NCBI GenBank assembly: GCA_005883655.1
Contig: VBDA01000319.1
Coordinates: 1 to 7,312, forward strand
Direction: 5' to 3'
Source of the DNA: Betaproteobacteria bacterium
Lineage (GTDB): Bacteria > Pseudomonadota > Gammaproteobacteria > Burkholderiales > Casimicrobiaceae
DNA length: 7,312 bases
Position numbers and translations under genes: made by a program. This document shows positions 1 to 5,970 of this stretch, piece after piece. The notes under the pieces are model-generated. The model worked only from the letters and a program-made list of their open reading frames with translations. It ran no database searches and was not told the origin of the DNA. Each line of letters begins with the position of its first letter. Positions within the stretch are counted from its first letter, which is position 1.

Positions 1-8
1 CGTTGCAA

Positions 9-128
9 GGTCCGCTCCTACGATTCGTCGGCCGGCAACGTTATTGAAAAACTGGGCGACCGGCCCGACACAGTCAAATTCTATGCGCGAAGGTCCGCTT
101 TGTGGAAAATTCGCGACGGTCCGCTCCT
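9..128 (+). repeat. three copies of a GGTCCGCT octamer
   Basis: GGTCCGCT occurs at 9-16, 92-99 and 118-125. The first and third copies extend to GGTCCGCTCCT. They lie just beyond the stop of the ABC-protein remnant, in DNA with no recognisable gene. They may be decayed copies of a short intergenic repeat or simply a chance cluster. No function is assigned. Confidence 0.35.
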
Positions 129-158
129 GGCCGCACTGCGACATACACGAGCGACCGA

Positions 159-269
159 TTACTGAATCACCTCGTACGCTCGCCGCGCCAGCGACGGCGG
201 GATCGTGAGCCCGAGCGCCTTCGCGATTCTCAGCTTGATAATCAGCTCGAATCGGGTCGGCTGCTCGAG
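159..269 (-). pseudogene. C-terminal remnant of an ABC transporter substrate-binding protein (COG2984-like)
   Basis: Reading the minus strand back from a TAA stop at 159-161 gives a short peptide that contains LEQPTRFEL, then AKALGLTIPPSLARRA, and ends YEVIQ. This closely resembles the extreme C-terminus of the ABC_sub_bind (COG2984-type) periplasmic substrate-binding proteins, which typically end in an 'EQPTKFELVIN...AKALGLTIPPSLL.RADEVI' pattern. About 36 residues are recognisable, against roughly 320 for a full protein. The frame stays open upstream of about 269, but the residues stop resembling the family, and no start codon with a ribosome binding site belongs to it. I infer a gene remnant left by deletion. 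The family call rests on remembered consensus, not on a search. Confidence 0.7.
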
Positions 270-358
270 CCGTTCAGCCTGCGGTGGGTCCGGAGTCTTC
301 GATGCTTGCCAAATCAAGCCGGCGCCAGACTCCGAACCACCACAAGCCTCGCTGGGGT

Positions 359-901
359 TTACTTTGCAATCCAGTATTCGATTTCCGCCTGCGTCTCGTT
401 CAAGCCCGCTTTGCCGTCGGATATGCCCGTTGACCGCACCAAACCCTTCATCGCGGCGAATTTTCCGGTGCCGCCCCGGATTTGTCCGACCGCTACGGTC
501 GTACGTTTTCCCGCCGCATCGGCCTGACCCATTGTGCCCGAATAGGTGTAGAACTTGTCGCCGTTGTCGAGCACATAAATGGTGTAGTTGGTGCTAAGGC
601 CGTTGCTGTTGATATAGTCGGCGTAGCCACGGGTCCACGTCTCCTTGAGCTTGACGCCATTGATTACGGGTGCGTTGCTTGGAAACGTCCGGTAAATCTC
701 GAACATAACCAATTGATGGCCGGATTCGTCTCCCACATCAATGGTGTTTCGTTGCGTGTACTTGGAGCTTTCTGCGGTCACCTTGTAGGAAATTTTCTGT
801 TTCTCCTGTGCCCATGCGCTCGGTGCACTGCAGACCATGAGCGCAGCGGCGCAACCGAGCGCTGAATGAACGATTCCGGTCCTAAGGCGGGGTGTTTGCA
901 T
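359..901 (-). CDS. small secreted protein of unknown function
   Basis: This encodes a 180-residue exported protein that I cannot assign to a named family with certainty. The chosen start at 901 has CGGAG a few bases upstream. A longer reading from 970 would add 23 polar residues before the signal peptide and is less likely. Residues 1-31 form a Sec signal peptide: basic start, hydrophobic core at about 12-28, and probable cleavage after AWA. The mature part has no cysteine. It is rich in Thr, Tyr, Gly and Lys, with alternating hydrophobic residues that suggest beta strands. The stretch GQIRGGTGKFAAMKG (139-153) resembles the glycine-rich turn seen in allene-oxide-cyclase-like and other lipocalin-sized beta-barrel secreted proteins, so a small barrel is a reasonable guess. 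Only the broken ABC-protein fragment lies downstream, so it is probably monocistronic. Confidence 0.8.
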   Translation of the reverse strand: MQTPRLRTGIVHSALGCAAALMVCSAPSAWAQEKQKISYKVTAESSKYTQRNTIDVGDESGHQLVMFEIYRTFPSNAPVINGVKLKETWTRGYADYINSNGLSTNYTIYVLDNGDKFYTYSGTMGQADAAGKRTTVAVGQIRGGTGKFAAMKGLVRSTGISDGKAGLNETQAEIEYWIAK

Positions 902-1461
902 GATGTTTCTCCGTTGATTTGTGAAAGGACAGCGCTCCGAGGGGGGATGTGTTAGTTGACGGGTGAACAAATGTGCCAGAAAGGATGGGCCCCTGGGTCC
1001 GGAAATGAAACGGATGCCGGCTCACCGACCGGCTCTGGGTATCAAGAGACGTTAGCACTTCTTCGATGCGATTTTAGATCCTTGCCGCAACAAATTGCCA
1101 CGGCTACAAATATTCGCGAGTCCGCACTTGTTGCCTGCGCGCGGTCCGTTTGCCGATGGTCGCAGTTCGACCCACAACCGCCATTTGCCATTCTCGAAAG
1201 CAGACGGAACAGCCAAGAAAGCTTGCCGGCACTAAATAGACGAAACACTTCTCCCTTGATAGCATCTCCGGCGCCAACGAGACGGCTGGAATCTACACCC
1301 GACGTCGGCTTCGCGCCTCAATGATCTCGCCGCGGCCTGATCTCTAGCGAGTGAGGCAAAGCGGCGCAGGTCTTAACGAATGGACGCTATACTGGGTTAG
1401 TCCATAGCCGGCGCACGGAGCCGTTGGCCGCGCGGTGCCCACACCTGACAGGGAGAGGTCG
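902..1461. other. gene-poor region between divergent secreted-protein genes
   Basis: About 560 bases separate the divergently transcribed secreted-protein gene and the DUF3617 gene. The open frames here (for example plus 956-1324 and minus 1042-1248) show no recognisable motifs, no good ribosome binding sites and irregular composition, so I do not call them genes. The base composition is less GC-rich than the flanking genes. The right end carries an inverted repeat at 1380-1405 and must hold the DUF3617 promoter. The left end must hold the promoter of the minus-strand gene. I saw no convincing -35/-10 pair for either. Confidence 0.6.
1380..1405. promoter_or_regulatory. inverted repeat overlapping a -10-like TATACT
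   Basis: ATGGAC (1380-1385) and GTCCAT (1400-1405) form a perfect 6-bp inverted repeat with a 14-base centre. The centre contains TATACT (1388-1393), a fair match to a sigma70 -10 box, about 69 bases before the DUF3617 start. No clear -35 box lies at the proper distance, which would suit an activated promoter. This is a suggestion only; a 6-bp repeat with this spacing is common by chance. Confidence 0.25.
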
Positions 1462-1902
1462 ATGAATGCCAAGCAATTGAACGTCGTCGGATGGCGGCGC
1501 GGCCTTTTCGCCGTCGTCGTCGTGTGCACACTCCCGGCGACGCAGTTCGCGTTGGCGCAGGGCAGCGACGACCTGTACGACGTCACGGTGAAGATGGACA
1601 TGGCAGACATGGCCATGCCCCCGATGTCGCAGCGATTGTGCGTGAAGAAAGGTGCGAACGACGGAGACTTCGTCCCGCGACAGGAGAACTGCCGTGTGAG
1701 CGATACCACGCGCACTGGCTCGCGGTTGACGTTCAAGATTGCCTGCGCCGGCAGCAATCCGATGACCGGCACCGGCGATTTCACCTTCGGCGCCAACGGC
1801 TACAACGGGCAGATCCGCTTAAAGGGGAAGATGGAAGGCCAGGACGTCGACATGACGCAGGCGATCGACGCGCGCCGAGTCGGCGGCTGCACGGCGCGCT
1901 AA
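1462..1902 (+). CDS. DUF3617 family periplasmic protein
   Basis: This encodes a 146-residue exported protein of the DUF3617 family, whose function is unknown. The start at 1462 follows GGGAGAGG at 1451-1458. An in-frame GTG at 1435 lacks such a site. Residues 1-32 are a Sec signal peptide with probable cleavage after ALA. The mature protein opens with the family's usual 'YDVTVKM' strand, then a methionine-rich segment MDMADMAMPPM (45-55). It has four cysteines (60, 77, 95 and 143), placed as expected for two disulfides. Length and layout are normal for the family. It is followed tail-to-tail by a broken reductase gene on the other strand, so no operon partner is visible. The methionine run could bind a soft metal, but comparable segments are common in this family and no function should be assumed. 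Confidence 0.88.
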   Translation: MNAKQLNVVGWRRGLFAVVVVCTLPATQFALAQGSDDLYDVTVKMDMADMAMPPMSQRLCVKKGANDGDFVPRQENCRVSDTTRTGSRLTFKIACAGSNPMTGTGDFTFGANGYNGQIRLKGKMEGQDVDMTQAIDARRVGGCTAR

Positions 1903-1929
1903 TGACGGGACGCAGTCGCACGTTTTCCG

Positions 1930-2070
1930 TCGGACCCCGATTTCATCCGCAAATTGCTTGACTGCCTCGGGGCCGCGCGAATTGGCGACCCGCACACGGT
2001 GGCCGTGCTCGCTCCATCTGCGGGCTATAGTTCCCCCCATCTCACCAATGCCAATGACGCCGATCTTCAT
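1930..2070 (-). pseudogene. N-terminal fragment of an F420-dependent NADP reductase-like Rossmann protein
   Basis: A minus-strand frame starts at ATG 2070 with AGGGTGAA just upstream. It begins MKIGVIGIGEMGGTIARRW and continues with VRVANSRGPE. GIGEMG (residues 7-12) is a Rossmann dinucleotide-binding loop. The NSR at 30-32 is the NADP-phosphate-recognition signature of the NADPH:F420 oxidoreductase / YrrC-like family, whose members are about 200 residues long. After about residue 47 the similarity ends; the frame runs on to 1819 as antisense of the DUF3617 gene, giving arginine-rich noise. The catalytic and C-terminal parts are therefore missing. I read this as a 3'-truncated pseudogene with a deletion junction near 1930. 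A TATAAT box (minus strand, 2117-2122) may remain from its promoter. Confidence 0.75.
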
Positions 2071-2131
2071 AGTTTCACCCTGCCATTGTTGCTTCGGCTA
2101 TCTCTCTCCATCAACTATTATAGGAAACAGC

Positions 2132-2422
2132 ATGCCAAAAGCCTACTGGATGGCCTTCTATCGTGAGGTGAAGGACGCTGAGAAGCTCGCCGCATACGGG
2201 AAGCTTGCCGGTCCGGCGATTAGTGCTGGCGGAGGCCGCGTTCTGGCGCGCGGCGAGCCCGCGAGAGTGTACGAACACGGCTTGAGGAAGCGTACCGTGT
2301 TAATCGAATTCGACAATATCGAGCAGGCTGCTGCCACTCACGATAGCCCCGCTTACCAAGCCGCACTGGCTGCACTGGGCGACGGTGCGGAACGTGAAAT
2401 CCGCCTGATCGAAGGACTCTGA
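2132..2422 (+). CDS. DUF1330 family protein
   Basis: This encodes a 96-residue cytoplasmic protein of the DUF1330 family, small dimeric ferredoxin-like alpha+beta barrels of mostly unknown function. Family features in order are the opening KAYWMAFYREV strand, a helix DAEKLAAYGKLAGPAI, the turn AGGGRVLARG (residues 32-41), the strand RTVLIEFDNIEQA, and the typical SPAYQAAL helix (72-79) before the acidic C-terminal strand ending LIEGL. Length is normal. The start at 2132 is set by AGGAAAC at 2122-2128; longer in-frame readings back to 1958 cross the broken reductase gene and are spurious. It has no signal peptide. It starts 61 bases from, and diverges from, the reductase fragment, and it ends at a terminator shared with the converging cyclase gene. 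Substrate, if any, is unknown. Confidence 0.9.
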   Translation: MPKAYWMAFYREVKDAEKLAAYGKLAGPAISAGGGRVLARGEPARVYEHGLRKRTVLIEFDNIEQAAATHDSPAYQAALAALGDGAEREIRLIEGL

Positions 2423-2474
2423 GGACCGTCGGCCATATGAGCCACGCTCTGTTCAAGCCAACTCGCACGTAATC

Positions 2475-2498
2475 AAGGCCCCGCATTGACGGGGCCTT
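2475..2498. terminator. bidirectional intrinsic terminator between convergent genes
   Basis: AAGGCCCCG (2475-2483) pairs perfectly with CGGGGCCTT (2490-2498) around a six-base CATTGA loop. On the plus strand the stem is followed by T then C, with the T's of the stem giving a TTT run; on the minus strand it is followed by GATT. It lies 53 bases past the DUF1330 stop and 10 bases past the cyclase-gene stop, so it can serve both converging transcripts. The T-tracts are short. Confidence 0.75.
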
Positions 2499-2507
2499 TC
2501 AGACGCT

Positions 2508-4478
2508 TCACGCCAAGCCCAGCCGCTTCAGGAATGGTTGCCAGCGCGGATCGCCGTGCAGCGATCGCAGGATCACATCCCTCGCTGAAACCGTCACGCC
2601 GGGGTCGCGTTGCTCATAGGCTCGTTCGAGCCATTCAAACGCCTTCTCGACCTCGTTCCGGTAGGCGTAGGCCTCGGCCACCTGGTAGGCCGCGGTCCAC
2701 CCGAACCCGCTGATGAGGGTCTGCAACGCCGCATCCGATTCCGCCGCGCGACCCTCGGCGTGATGGATCATTGCCAACGCCAGGTTGCGAAAGACGTCGT
2801 GAGACTCGGCTTCGGCAAATTCCAGGCCCTCCTGGCCGCGGCCTTGCATCAGACGCGTGATCGCCAGGAACGCATGGTTGAGGCCAGCTTTCGGAGCGAG
2901 GTCGAGCGCAAGCTGAAACGACGCCGCGGCCTCGTCGAAGCGCTCGCTCATCACGGCAACCATCGCGGCCTGGCGATGCGTGCGCGCCGAAAGAGGATCG
3001 AGCGCGACTGCCTTGCGGAGGAGCTCGAGCGCCTCATCGACTCGGCCCATGATCCTCGCCAATTGCGCCGCCGCGCGCAGCGCGTTGGCGTCGCCGGGGG
3101 CAAGCTCCAGCGCGCGCCGGAATGACGCTTCGGCCGCGGTAAAGTTCCAGTCGTTGCCCTCGAGCACCGTGCCGAGCGCAATGTGGCCTTCGGCCAGGTC
3201 CGGCGCCAGCCGCAGCGCATTTTGGGCGGCCTCGCGGGCGCGCTCGAAGCCTTCGTTGATTGGTGCGAAGCCGTACCCCGCCTGCACGAAGTGGATCTGC
3301 GACAGCCCTGCCCACGCCAGCGCGAAGCTCGGATCGATCGCCAATGCCCGCCGGAACAGATCGATCGCCTTGTCGGTGTCCGCCTGCGTGACCCGTTCGC
3401 CGTAGAACTTGCCTTGCAGATAAAGCTGAAAGGCTTCGGGGTTGTCGCTTCGCCCTGTGGCCGCCTGGCGAACTTCGGCCGCCGTGGAGGTGCTGGCGAC
3501 CTTGTCGGATGTCTCGCCCATGAGCGCCGCGCGTAGCTCCTTAACCACCGACTGCGCAATGTCGTCCTGCACAGCGAAGATGTCGTCGAGCTCGCGGTCG
3601 TACGTCTCCGACCAGAGGTGTGAATCCGACGCGACCTCAATGAGCTGCGCGGTAATGCGCACGCGTTTTCCCGACTTGCGGACGCTGCCTTCGAGCACCG
3701 TGGCCACATTGAGCTTCTGCGCCACCGTCGGGATGTCGACGCCCTTGCCCTTGAAGGAGAACGCTGATGTCCGCGACGCGACGCGCAGGCCGCGGATCTT
3801 CGCCAGGACGTTCAGCAATTCTTCCGACAAGCCATCGGCGAAGTACTCGTTTTCTTCGTCGCGGCTCATGTTGATGAACGGCAGCACAGCGATCGAGGGC
3901 ATTTCCTTGTCCGCCGGAACGGCCTGGGACTTGAGCGGCGGAAAGCTTTGCGGCAGATCTGGATGGCAGACCTGGAACACCATCTCAGGTCGTCCGAGAT
4001 CCTTCAGGCCGTGTGCACCCAGCGCCTTGACGCTTGCGAGCGGCGGCAGGTAGTCCCGACAGAGGTCGTGCGTCGATTCGGAGAGGAGCGTCTGGCCACC
4101 GTGACCGGCCGCGAGCAGGCGTGCGACCCGGTTGAGCGGCGCGCCGAAGTAATCGCCATCGCGCAACTCGACCGCACCCGAATAAAGCGCCATGCGCACG
4201 CGGAGCTTCGCCGCTTCGGGCCACGGCTCGCGATGCAGCGCGCGCTGCGCGTCGAGCGCCGCGGCGAGTGCGTCGGACGCGGTATGGAACGCGGCGCAGA
4301 AGGCATCGCCGCCGGTCTTGAATACGTGCCCGTCGTGATCGTCGATGCAGTCGCGCAGCAGCGCATCGTGGCGCGCCAGCGCGGTGCGCATCGCCGCAGC
4401 ATGCGCTTCCCAGAGCCGCGTGCTGCCCTCGATGTCGCTGAACAGAAGCGTGACGGTGCCGGTCGGAAGATCTGCCAT
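2508..4478 (-). CDS. class III adenylate/guanylate cyclase with TolB-like and TPR domains
   Basis: This encodes a 656-residue soluble protein predicted to make a cyclic nucleotide (probably cAMP) from NTP. Residues 7-170 are a class III cyclase (CHD) domain. Metal-binding Asp15 lies in FSDIEGS and Asp58 in KTGGDAF, and the transition-state pair Asn116/Arg120 lies in LNRVAR, so the catalytic set looks intact. Residues 194-320 form the TolB/FlgO-like domain often joined to such cyclases (IAVLPFINMS, YFADGLSEELLNVLA, GLRVASRTSAFSFKG, VLEGSVRKSG, LWSETYDREL). Residues 345 to about 625 contain TPR-type helical repeats, for example AIDLFRRALAIDPSFALAW and ALELLRKAVALDPLSA, likely for protein binding. 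No membrane segment is seen. The start at 4478 matches the family's usual MADLPTGTVTLLFSDIEG opening. An in-frame ATG at 4622 would add 48 poorly coding residues and overlap the upstream gene's end. Confidence 0.92.
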   Translation of the reverse strand: MADLPTGTVTLLFSDIEGSTRLWEAHAAAMRTALARHDALLRDCIDDHDGHVFKTGGDAFCAAFHTASDALAAALDAQRALHREPWPEAAKLRVRMALYSGAVELRDGDYFGAPLNRVARLLAAGHGGQTLLSESTHDLCRDYLPPLASVKALGAHGLKDLGRPEMVFQVCHPDLPQSFPPLKSQAVPADKEMPSIAVLPFINMSRDEENEYFADGLSEELLNVLAKIRGLRVASRTSAFSFKGKGVDIPTVAQKLNVATVLEGSVRKSGKRVRITAQLIEVASDSHLWSETYDRELDDIFAVQDDIAQSVVKELRAALMGETSDKVASTSTAAEVRQAATGRSDNPEAFQLYLQGKFYGERVTQADTDKAIDLFRRALAIDPSFALAWAGLSQIHFVQAGYGFAPINEGFERAREAAQNALRLAPDLAEGHIALGTVLEGNDWNFTAAEASFRRALELAPGDANALRAAAQLARIMGRVDEALELLRKAVALDPLSARTHRQAAMVAVMSERFDEAAASFQLALDLAPKAGLNHAFLAITRLMQGRGQEGLEFAEAESHDVFRNLALAMIHHAEGRAAESDAALQTLISGFGWTAAYQVAEAYAYRNEVEKAFEWLERAYEQRDPGVTVSARDVILRSLHGDPRWQPFLKRLGLA

Positions 4479-4512
4479 CGTGGGGTCGCCGCCGAGAGGG
4501 CAGACTCCGCCA

Positions 4513-4542
4513 ATGATAACTGACCGCCAACGAGGCCACCAA
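4513..4542 (-). promoter_or_regulatory. candidate promoter of the cyclase gene
   Basis: On the minus strand TTGGTG (4537-4542) is followed, after 18 bases, by TATCAT (4513-4518), a five-of-six match to the sigma70 -10 box. The -35 box is weak. Transcription would begin near 4506, leaving about 28 bases before the start at 4478. This is consistent with that start and not with the longer reading from 4622. Confidence 0.35.
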
Positions 4543-4608
4543 GCGGCCCGAAATCGAACAGCTCGAGCGCACGGCGCTGGAAGCGTTCGCTGCGGCACTT
4601 CTCTCCAG
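4520..4608 (+). pseudogene. possible plus-strand coding remnant between two minus-strand genes
   Basis: Between the cyclase gene and the ModA-like gene, the plus strand reads about 30 codons after a TAA at 4517-4519, giving LTANEATKRPEIEQLERTAL and then EAFAAALLSSY. About 24 of the first 30 codons end in G or C. The amino-acid mix (Ala, Glu, Leu, with an amphipathic helix pattern) looks more like real protein than the minus-strand reading of the same bases. There is no ATG or ribosome binding site, and the frame runs on into antisense of the ModA-like gene. It may be the N-terminal scrap of a lost gene, loosely like the helix that opens some GNAT acetyltransferases, but I cannot identify it. 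Confidence 0.3.
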
Positions 4609-5409
4609 CTACCGTCCGGCAAGGGGCGCGAGCCCGGCCTCCGAAATCGCCGATGCGGCCTCGCGCGATGCGAGGAAGCGGATTAGCGCTTCGCCTGCCT
4701 CCCGCTGTCTGACCGCGGTGGCAAGCGTCGCCGAAAAGAAGGTTTCTTCCTGCAGCTCGGCCGGGATAGCGCCGACGAACGCGACGCCCGGAACGTGAAT
4801 CAGCTCGCTGACTTGCTGGAAGCCGATCTCGGCCTCGCCACGTGCCACCACCGCGGCCACCGGTTCGCCGGAAGGCGGCCCCCTGATCTTGCGGCTCTTG
4901 CCCATCACCTGGTCCGCGACACCGAGCTTCGCAAAAAGCGTAGTCGACAGATAAATCCCACTGCCGCTGTCGGAGTAAGCGATCGACTTGGCTTCGAGTA
5001 GCGTGCGGCGGAACGCTTCGACGCTTCCAATGTCCGGCTTCGCGGCCCCGGCGCGTACGACCATACCGATCTCCGAACGGGCCAGGTTGACCTTGCTGCT
5101 GGCGCTGACCAGTCCCTGGCGACTGAGGTCATCGATCGATGCGCCGACCATGATCACGACATCGGCGGGCTCGCGCCGCTTGATGCGAGCGGGAATGGCT
5201 TCCGGAGAATCGCCCAGCGACGGGCCCCGCGTCGTGACGAGCCGATGGCCGCTGGCTCGCTCGAAGGCCGGAGCCAGTACCGAATAGGCTTGAAAAAAGC
5301 CGGCCGATATCATTACATGGACGTCGGCAGCGAACGCGGCGCCGGTGATCAGCAGCGCCGCCACAGCCGTCAGCGTGGCGAGCCGGCGGGCGATCAGTCT
5401 CGGTTTCAT
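4609..5409 (-). CDS. ModA-like periplasmic substrate-binding protein
   Basis: This encodes a 266-residue periplasmic solute-binding protein of the molybdate-binding-like SBP_bac_11 group. The start at 5409 follows AAGGAG with good spacing. Residues 1-27 are a Sec signal peptide with probable cleavage after AFA. The mature protein starts with a beta strand (VHVMISAGFFQAYSVLAPAFE) that occupies the place of ModA's ligand-binding 'AASL' region. Later come PADVVIMVGASIDDLSRQGL (81-100), the SGSGIYLSTTLFAKLG segment (148-163) and EPVAAVVARGEAEIGFQQVSE (182-202), all in ModA-like order. The strict ModA serine pattern in the first strand is not obvious, so molybdate is uncertain as ligand. No permease or ATPase gene lies nearby, making it an orphan in this window. 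The cyclase gene starts 130 bases downstream on the same strand; co-transcription is possible but not shown. Confidence 0.85.
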   Translation of the reverse strand: MKPRLIARRLATLTAVAALLITGAAFAADVHVMISAGFFQAYSVLAPAFERASGHRLVTTRGPSLGDSPEAIPARIKRREPADVVIMVGASIDDLSRQGLVSASSKVNLARSEIGMVVRAGAAKPDIGSVEAFRRTLLEAKSIAYSDSGSGIYLSTTLFAKLGVADQVMGKSRKIRGPPSGEPVAAVVARGEAEIGFQQVSELIHVPGVAFVGAIPAELQEETFFSATLATAVRQREAGEALIRFLASREAASAISEAGLAPLAGR

Positions 5410-5685
5410 CGTGCTCCTTTCGCTTGGGATTATTGGTGCGCGAGCGAGCGCCAGCCGAGGGTTGTTTCCGTACCGCAATATCGACCCGGCACTGAGCGCA
5501 ATGTACCACCGGCCATGCTCGCCCAATGTCCGGAAACAGGCGGCAGCCGCGTCGATATTGGCATGACGTTTGCTGCGTTTCTCTCGCGGCCCTCCAGTGT
5601 CCACCGACGCGCATTGCCCTTACAGCTAGCGTCAGAAACTAACGCATTGCGACAGTCGCGCGTCTTCAACCTTTGCGGGACACTG

Positions 5686-5862
5686 ATGAATCCTAAAACT
5701 ATCGAAGCCACACCCATGGACGCCGAGCTTACCCAAGTCGACTCCGAATGCGCGCCAATACCCATTGAATCCCCGGTGGCGCATGGCGTATGGACGCGCG
5801 ACATCGAGGCATTGTGTCGCGCGCTTGACGCCCAGCAGCGGAGCGCACCTACCAAGAACTGA
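5686..5862 (+). CDS. possible small hypothetical protein
   Basis: This is an open frame of 58 codons from ATG 5686, preceded by GCGGGA five bases upstream, ending at TGA 5862. The product is soluble, with an acidic N-terminal half and a C-terminal helix-like segment GVWTRDIEALCRALDAQQ (about 34-51). It has two cysteines (about 22 and 44) and no signal peptide or membrane segment. About 64% of informative codons end in G or C, rising in the second half, which is only mildly supportive. It lies alone between the divergently placed upstream region of the ModA-like gene and the 3' end of the converging hydrolase gene. I do not recognise a family. It could be a real small gene or chance; an overlapping minus-strand frame (5430-5855) looks less likely. 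Confidence 0.4.
   Translation: MNPKTIEATPMDAELTQVDSECAPIPIESPVAHGVWTRDIEALCRALDAQQRSAPTKN
5795..5823. repeat. strong 9-bp hairpin inside the small ORF
   Basis: CGCGCGACA (5795-5803) pairs perfectly with TGTCGCGCG (5815-5823) around an 11-base loop. No T-run follows on either strand, so it is not a typical intrinsic terminator. It overlaps codons of the putative 58-residue ORF. It could be an RNA structure, a protein-binding palindrome or chance. Confidence 0.4.
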
Positions 5863-5970
5863 CGCAGAAGAAAAGTAACGCGGCGTTCAGCGCGGTACGG
5901 CGTGCGCCACGAGAGTGTCTGCTCTTGGGATGGTCTTCTGAGGGATGACCGAGCGAGTCACGTCCCAGTG

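Noticed and set aside
1..165. A plus-strand frame open from the window edge to a stop at 163-165.
   Set aside because: Fifty-four codons without recognisable similarity, and the last part lies opposite the ABC-protein remnant's stop. Too little to call a gene.
956..1324. A 122-codon plus-strand open frame between the two secreted-protein genes.
   Set aside because: There is no ribosome binding site and no recognisable motif. The composition is like random frames in GC-rich DNA.
2116..2121. TATTAT before the DUF1330 start as a plus-strand -10 box.
   Set aside because: It ends 10 bases before the start codon and runs into the ribosome binding site. No -35 box is at the right distance.
2610..4523. 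Many long open frames on both strands inside the cyclase gene.
   Set aside because: They are shadows of a GC-rich gene, with arginine- and alanine-rich low-information sequences and no motifs.
4479..4622. A longer cyclase protein starting at 4622 with 48 extra residues.
   Set aside because: The extension is rich in Arg, Trp and Pro, overlaps the upstream gene's stop and is unlike the family's N-terminus. The start at 4478 matches the usual opening.
5476..5560. A 10-bp perfect inverted repeat CAATATCGAC (5476-5485) / GTCGATATTG (5551-5560), plus an 8-bp pair TGTTTCCG / CGGAAACA at 5463-5470 and 5531-5538.
   Set aside because: The arms are 65 or more bases apart and the two pairs cross rather than nest. 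About one such 10-bp pair within 100 bases is expected by chance in a window this size.
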